A stretch of 64,000 nt of DNA from Actinospineispora spinosispora DSM 44797 (GTDB lineage Bacteria > Actinomycetota > Actinomycetes > Mycobacteriales > Pseudonocardiaceae), in assembly GCF_000429025.1 (NCBI RefSeq), contig NZ_AUBB01000024.1:124001-188000 (forward strand). Direction: 5' to 3'. The first letter of the stretch is position 1; each line of letters opens with the position of its first letter. Under the pieces are notes generated by a model, which worked only from the letters and a program-made list of their open reading frames with translations, did not search any database and was not told the origin of the DNA. Positions 60,167 through 64,000 of the stretch are shown in pieces. Both the position numbers and the translations under genes were made by a program.

Positions 60167-61927
60167 GGGCAGGACGCGCTCGCTCGTGCGCTCCTCGACC
60201 AGGTCGCGGTGGCGGCCCTGCAGCAGCTGGGTGACCGTGATGATGCCGAGCAGCACCCCGTGGTCGTCGCGGTCGACGACGGGAGCGCGGGCGACACCGT
60301 GTTCTGCGAACAGGTTGGCCACCTCGCGCAGCGTGTGGTCGGCGTGCACCACCAGCGGCGACCGGACCATGACGTCGGACAGGAGCCGGTCGTCGTCCGG
60401 GCCGAACGTCACCTCGAGCATGTCGCGGCGGGTGACGACGCCGGCCAGGCGGTTGTCCTCCAGGATCGGGTAGAGCCGCTGGCGGTGCTGGCGGTCGCGT
60501 TCCTGGACGTGTTCCGGCGAGGTGAAGTCGTCCAGGGCGGCGCGCAGGCTCAGGTCGCCGGGCAACGTCACCATGTCGGTCCACATGACCTCGCTGGCGA
60601 ACAGCACCTCCAGCGGATCGACCGAGTATTCCCTGGTCAGGTGGTAGCCGCGGCGGGCGACCTTTTCGGTGAGCACGGACCTGCCGAGCACCAGCGCGGA
60701 CAGCAGGTAGGCGATCGACGCGGCGACCACGATCGGGAGCAGCGCGTTCCACAGGTGGGTCAGCTCCAGGGAGAAGATCACCCCGGTGAGCGGCGAGCGC
60801 ATCACCCCGCCCAGCACCGCCGCCAGGCCGAGCAGCGCCCAGAAACCCGGGTTGACCGGCGGGAACAGGTGCCCGACCAGCGCGCCGAGGGCCGCGCCGA
60901 TCATGAACGTCGGCGCCAGGACACCGCCGGACGTGCCCGAGCCGAGCGAGATCGACCAGATCAGCGTCTTCACCACGAGGATGCCGAAGATCAGCCCCAG
61001 CGTCGCGTTGCCGTGCAGCAGCTCGTCGATGACGTCGTAGCCGACGCCGAGGGCCCTCGGCTCGACGAGCCCGCCCGCGCCGATGACCAGCCCGCCGATC
61101 GCGGGCCACCACATCCAGTGCAGCGGCAGCCGGCCGAACAGGTCCTCCGACAGGTACACCAGACCGGTCGCCACGATGGCGAGCAGCGCGCCGAGCACAC
61201 CGATCGCGGCACAGCACAGGAAGATCGCCGGGTCCAGGTGCAGCACCGTGTCCGGCAGCCCGAAGATCGGCGCCGTGCCCAGCAGCGACCAGCGGCAGAT
61301 CGTCGCCGTCGTGACGGCCAGCGCGGTCGGGAGCATGCTGCGCGGCCGCCACTCGAACAGCAGCAGCTCCACCGCGAGCATGATCGACGCAAGCGGAGCG
61401 TTGAAGGTCGCGGACATACCCGCCGCCGCGCCCGCCACCAGCAGCGTCTTGCGCTGGTCCGCGGTCAGCCGCAGGAACTGCGCGATGACCGAACCGACCG
61501 CGCCGCCGGTCATGATGATCGGTCCTTCGGCGCCGAACGGGCCGCCGGAGCCGATCGAGATCGCGGCCGACACCGGCTTCAGCACGGCCACCTTGGGCTG
61601 GACCTTGCTGCCGCCGACCAGGATCGACTCGATGGCCTCCGGCATGCCGTGACCCCGGATCTTCTCCGACCCGTACCTGGCCATCAGGCCGACGATGAGC
61701 CCGCCGAGCACCGGCACGAACAGCACAACCCACCAGTGCGAGTTGTGCGGCGCGACCAACGTCGTGTCCAGGCGGCCGGCGAAGAACAGGTTCGTGAACA
61801 GGCCGATCAGCTGCAGCAGCGCCCACGCCACGACGGAGGCCACCGCGCCGATCGGGATCGCGAGTGCGCAGATCGCCAGGACGTCGGGTCTGAGCTCGAA
61901 GTCACGCAGGTGACGCGCCGTGCTCAC
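60143..61927 (-). CDS. ClC-type chloride channel/transporter with CBS domains
   Basis: A 594-residue membrane protein. The ion-pathway motifs GSGGPFGAEGPIIMTGG, GSGTSGGVLAPTFMIG and GVMRSPLTGVIFSLEL are present, and the gating Glu is kept in GAEGP. Two C-terminal CBS domains follow (LYPILEDNRLAGVVTRRDML and later APVVDRDDHGVLLGIITVTQ). GTG start overlaps the stop of the MarR gene (GTGA), so both are co-transcribed. It probably moves chloride in exchange for protons. Confidence 0.9.
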   Translation of the reverse strand: MSTARHLRDFELRPDVLAICALAIPIGAVASVVAWALLQLIGLFTNLFFAGRLDTTLVAPHNSHWWVVLFVPVLGGLIVGLMARYGSEKIRGHGMPEAIESILVGGSKVQPKVAVLKPVSAAISIGSGGPFGAEGPIIMTGGAVGSVIAQFLRLTADQRKTLLVAGAAAGMSATFNAPLASIMLAVELLLFEWRPRSMLPTALAVTTATICRWSLLGTAPIFGLPDTVLHLDPAIFLCCAAIGVLGALLAIVATGLVYLSEDLFGRLPLHWMWWPAIGGLVIGAGGLVEPRALGVGYDVIDELLHGNATLGLIFGILVVKTLIWSISLGSGTSGGVLAPTFMIGAALGALVGHLFPPVNPGFWALLGLAAVLGGVMRSPLTGVIFSLELTHLWNALLPIVVAASIAYLLSALVLGRSVLTEKVARRGYHLTREYSVDPLEVLFASEVMWTDMVTLPGDLSLRAALDDFTSPEHVQERDRQHRQRLYPILEDNRLAGVVTRRDMLEVTFGPDDDRLLSDVMVRSPLVVHADHTLREVANLFAEHGVARAPVVDRDDHGVLLGIITVTQLLQGRHRDLVEERTSERVLPLPWARRA

Positions 61928-62400
61928 AGCGGCCCCGGTCCGGTCCAGTGCAACGCCGGCACGTCGGCCGCGGTCGCGCAGAACTGCCGCGCGCCGTCGA
62001 CGACCGACGCCCGGGTCTGCTCCGGCATGCGGTCGAGCGCGTCGCGCAGTGCGATCTGGCGGACCGCCAACACCTGCGCGACGACCGTCCGGCCGGTCTC
62101 GGTCACCTCGACCGTCACCACGGCACGATTGCGCTCGTCCGCGCCGCGCTCCAGGTATCCGCTGGTCACGAGCTTGTCGGCGAGCCGGGTGACGGTCGAG
62201 GCATTGACCCCGAGTGCCGCCGCGAGGCGCGAGGACGGAACCCTGCCGAGATGGTGCAGCACCAGCAGCAACCGGAACTGCGAGAACGAGAGACCGGAGG
62301 GCGCCGCGTGTGCGCTGTTCCAGGCGAGACCGACCAGGACCCTGGTCAGCATCTCCAACGCGGCGACCTCGGGGTCGGTGTCGGACGCTAGCTCTTGCAT
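61924..62400 (-). CDS. MarR-family transcriptional regulator
   Basis: A 158-residue winged-helix regulator. The DNA-binding part is SSRLAAALGVNASTVTRLADKLVTSGYL with the wing in RGADERNRAVVTVEVTETG. ATG 62400 is chosen, as palindromes surround and precede it; a GTG at 62451 would extend it through them. It is coupled to the ClC gene and divergent from bluB. Confidence 0.85.
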   Translation of the reverse strand: MQELASDTDPEVAALEMLTRVLVGLAWNSAHAAPSGLSFSQFRLLLVLHHLGRVPSSRLAAALGVNASTVTRLADKLVTSGYLERGADERNRAVVTVEVTETGRTVVAQVLAVRQIALRDALDRMPEQTRASVVDGARQFCATAADVPALHWTGPGPL

Positions 62401-62423
62401 TAGGCAATACTTGCTTTCAGCAA
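62395..62423. promoter_or_regulatory. Tandem MarR-type palindromes at the marR start
   Basis: TTGCATTAGGCAA (62395-62407) and TTGCTTTCAGCAA (62411-62423) are two 13-bp imperfect-centre palindromes covering the ATG and upstream. They suggest autoregulation and perhaps control of bluB. Confidence 0.5.
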
Positions 62424-62474
62424 AGCCGGTCGTCAACGCGAGGTGGCTCACCCACGGTTTGAGAGGGTGGCGGG

Positions 62475-63116
62475 GTGCACACCCTGAGCGAGCTGTACGA
62501 GGTCATCCATCGCCGTCGGGATGTCCGGGGCCAGTTCACCGGCGAACCGATCGAACCGGCGGTACTGGACCGAGTCCTGGACGCGGCGCACGCCGCGCCC
62601 AGTGTCGGTCTGAGCCAGCCGTGGGACTTCGTCCTGGTCCGTGACGACGTCACCCGGCGCTCGTTCCGGGAGCACGTCGAACGGCAACGCCGCGAGTTCG
62701 CCGCCACGCTCGACGGGGAGCGCGCCGACCGGTTCGACAACATCAAGGTCGAGGGCATTCTCGAGTCGACGCTGTCGATCGTCGTGACCTACGACCCCGC
62801 CCGGGGTGCGCCCGCCGTGCTGGGGCGTCATTCCATCGCCGACGCGGGGCTGTACTCGGTGTGTCTGGCCATCCAGAACCTGTGGCTGTCCGCGACCGCC
62901 GAAGACCTCGGCGTCGGCTGGGTGTCGTTCTTCGCCGAGTCCTTCCTGTCCGAGCTGCTGGCCATCCCGGACGGTATCCGCCCGGTCGCCTGGCTGTGCG
63001 TCGGACCGGTCAGCCACCTCGAAACGGTGCCTGACCTGGAACGTCACGGCTGGCGGTCGCGGCGCCCGCTGGCCGCCGCGGTGCACCACGATCGGTGGGG
63101 CGGCGCCAGGGCCTGA
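62475..63116 (+). CDS. bluB: BluB, 5,6-dimethylbenzimidazole synthase
   Basis: A 213-residue flavin-destructase-type nitroreductase-fold enzyme that converts reduced FMN to the lower ligand of vitamin B12. Family marks are HRRRDVRGQF, HAAPSVGLSQPWDFVLV and IQNLWLSATAEDLGVGWVSF. The start is GTG. It stands alone here, without other cobalamin genes. A general nitroreductase remains possible but the motif set favours BluB. Confidence 0.88.
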   Translation: MHTLSELYEVIHRRRDVRGQFTGEPIEPAVLDRVLDAAHAAPSVGLSQPWDFVLVRDDVTRRSFREHVERQRREFAATLDGERADRFDNIKVEGILESTLSIVVTYDPARGAPAVLGRHSIADAGLYSVCLAIQNLWLSATAEDLGVGWVSFFAESFLSELLAIPDGIRPVAWLCVGPVSHLETVPDLERHGWRSRRPLAAAVHHDRWGGARA

Positions 63117-63141
63117 GTCGTCGGCTACCGTCGAAGGCACT

Positions 63142-64000
63142 GTGGTTTCCCGATTATCAGCGGTTGTCCTCGCCCTGCTGCTCCTGACGTCGGCCGGTTG
63201 CTCGGCCGGCGGCGGCAACGCGCCCGGCCCGGCCTGCGCCTCGACGCCGGACCCGGCCACACTCGCCTGCCGGATCGGCGCCGCGGAGGGCGTGATCCAC
63301 GATCCTGAGGTCACGCGGGAGGCACTCGCCTCGGCGGGACGCGACGCGCAGGACGCCTACCAGGAGCTGGGGTCCCACCCGGAGTGGGACGCCCAGGTGC
63401 TCGCCGCGCTCGACCCCGCGCGCCGCGAACCGGCCCGCTACGCCGCCGACGCCTACCGGCAGCTCACCTCACTGGCCGGGGCGCCAGGCGCGAACCTGCC
63501 TGCCTGGCGGATCGTCGACCCGCTGCCCTCGGACACCCTGCGCGGCCTGTACGGCGAGGCGCAGCAGCGGTTCGGTGTCGACTGGACGGTCCTTGCCGCC
63601 GTCAACCTGGTCGAGACGCGCATGGGGCGGGTCGTCGGGCTGTCCAGCGCGGGAGCGCAGGGGCCGATGCAGTTCATGCCGCCGACCTGGGCGCAGTACG
63701 GCCTCGGCGGCGATGTGTGGCAGCCGAGGGACGCGATCCTCGGCGCGGCCAACTACCTCGCGGCGAACGGCGGAGCGGACCCGGCACGGCTGGACCGTGC
63801 GCTCAAGCGTTACAACAACGACGTGCGCTACGTCCGCGCGGTGCGGGACTACGCGGCCATGATGGCGGCCGATCCCCGGGCGTTCGTGGGATTGCACGCC
63901 TGGCCGGTGGAGTACCGCTCGGTTGCGGGCGACATCCCCCTCAACACCGGCTACGCGTCCGCACGCCCGATCCCCGTGGCCGAATGGCTCGCGACCAACC
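63142..64000 (+). CDS. Lytic transglycosylase-like lipoprotein, partial at the window edge
   Basis: From GTG 63142 the frame stays open to the end of the window (286 codons). A lipoprotein signal peptide (LSAVVLALLLLTSAGC) gives the lipid-anchored Cys. The SLT-type domain has the catalytic Glu in LAAVNLVETRMG, then SSAGAQGPMQFMPPTWAQYG and the AANYLAANGG and YNNDVRYVRAV segments. It should cleave peptidoglycan glycan strands in the cell wall. Only the last residues are missing or unseen. Confidence 0.88.
   Translation, partial: MVSRLSAVVLALLLLTSAGCSAGGGNAPGPACASTPDPATLACRIGAAEGVIHDPEVTREALASAGRDAQDAYQELGSHPEWDAQVLAALDPARREPARYAADAYRQLTSLAGAPGANLPAWRIVDPLPSDTLRGLYGEAQQRFGVDWTVLAAVNLVETRMGRVVGLSSAGAQGPMQFMPPTWAQYGLGGDVWQPRDAILGAANYLAANGGADPARLDRALKRYNNDVRYVRAVRDYAAMMAADPRAFVGLHAWPVEYRSVAGDIPLNTGYASARPIPVAEWLATN

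Noticed and set aside
1-64000. CRISPR arrays and rRNA genes
   Set aside because: No regularly spaced repeats and no rRNA-like sequence seen.

Overview
The window is high-GC actinobacterial DNA. An encoded CCA end on the tRNA, a WhiB protein, a mycothiol-dependent-type enzyme, a mycofactocin-type dehydrogenase, FprA and a complete Mce lipid-import locus all point to the Pseudonocardiales (Amycolatopsis, Saccharopolyspora or Pseudonocardia type). The genus cannot be fixed from sequence alone.

Region 1 (1-27.7 kb) is a catabolic cluster for an unidentified, probably lipidic or terpenoid/steroid-like substrate. It holds two acyl-CoA ligases (676, 23171), a crotonase-fold protein, a decayed acyl-CoA dehydrogenase, two Rieske oxygenases (7280, 18981), two P450s (13224, 26412), two ferredoxins with two different reductases, a molybdopterin oxidoreductase, three SDR dehydrogenases, two aldehyde dehydrogenases and an Ltp2-like aldolase with a DUF35 partner. 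Four TetR regulators are interspersed, and the promoters carry palindromes.

Region 2 (27.8-42 kb) is a full Mce transporter: the ATPase MceG, two YrbE permeases, MceA-F and two Mce-associated proteins, in one tightly overlapping operon from yrbEA onward. A WS/DGAT acyltransferase and an HSL-type esterase follow. A 17-bp operator of the form ACCTAA-N5-TTAGGT lies upstream of yrbEA, of the second P450, of the second Rieske gene and of the SDR at 15305. I read this as one regulon joining uptake to catabolism.

Region 3 (43.8-59 kb) is an integrative conjugative element of the AICE (pSAM2) type, inserted into the 3' end of tRNA-Arg(CCU). It is bounded by an exact 44-bp direct repeat 15,130 bp apart. 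It has a tyrosine integrase carrying a C-terminal GntR-like domain, an excisionase-like protein, an FtsK/TraB translocase, a WhiB protein, a Pif-like Nudix protein and several HTH regulators. The cargo is AT-richer than its surroundings: a three-gene ABC-3C conflict system (44304-47174) and a membrane-anchored HNH protein (56248-57201), both probably anti-phage or anti-plasmid. Candidate conjugation (clt), operator, iteron-like and integrase arm sites can be seen. No replication initiator was recognised. Two gene remnants (a glutathione-synthetase-like fragment and a frameshifted STAS protein) lie just outside the left end.

Region 4 (59-64 kb) is ordinary chromosome: a small membrane protein, a DinB/MDMPI-type enzyme, a ClC channel with a MarR regulator, BluB, and a lytic transglycosylase lipoprotein running off the right edge.
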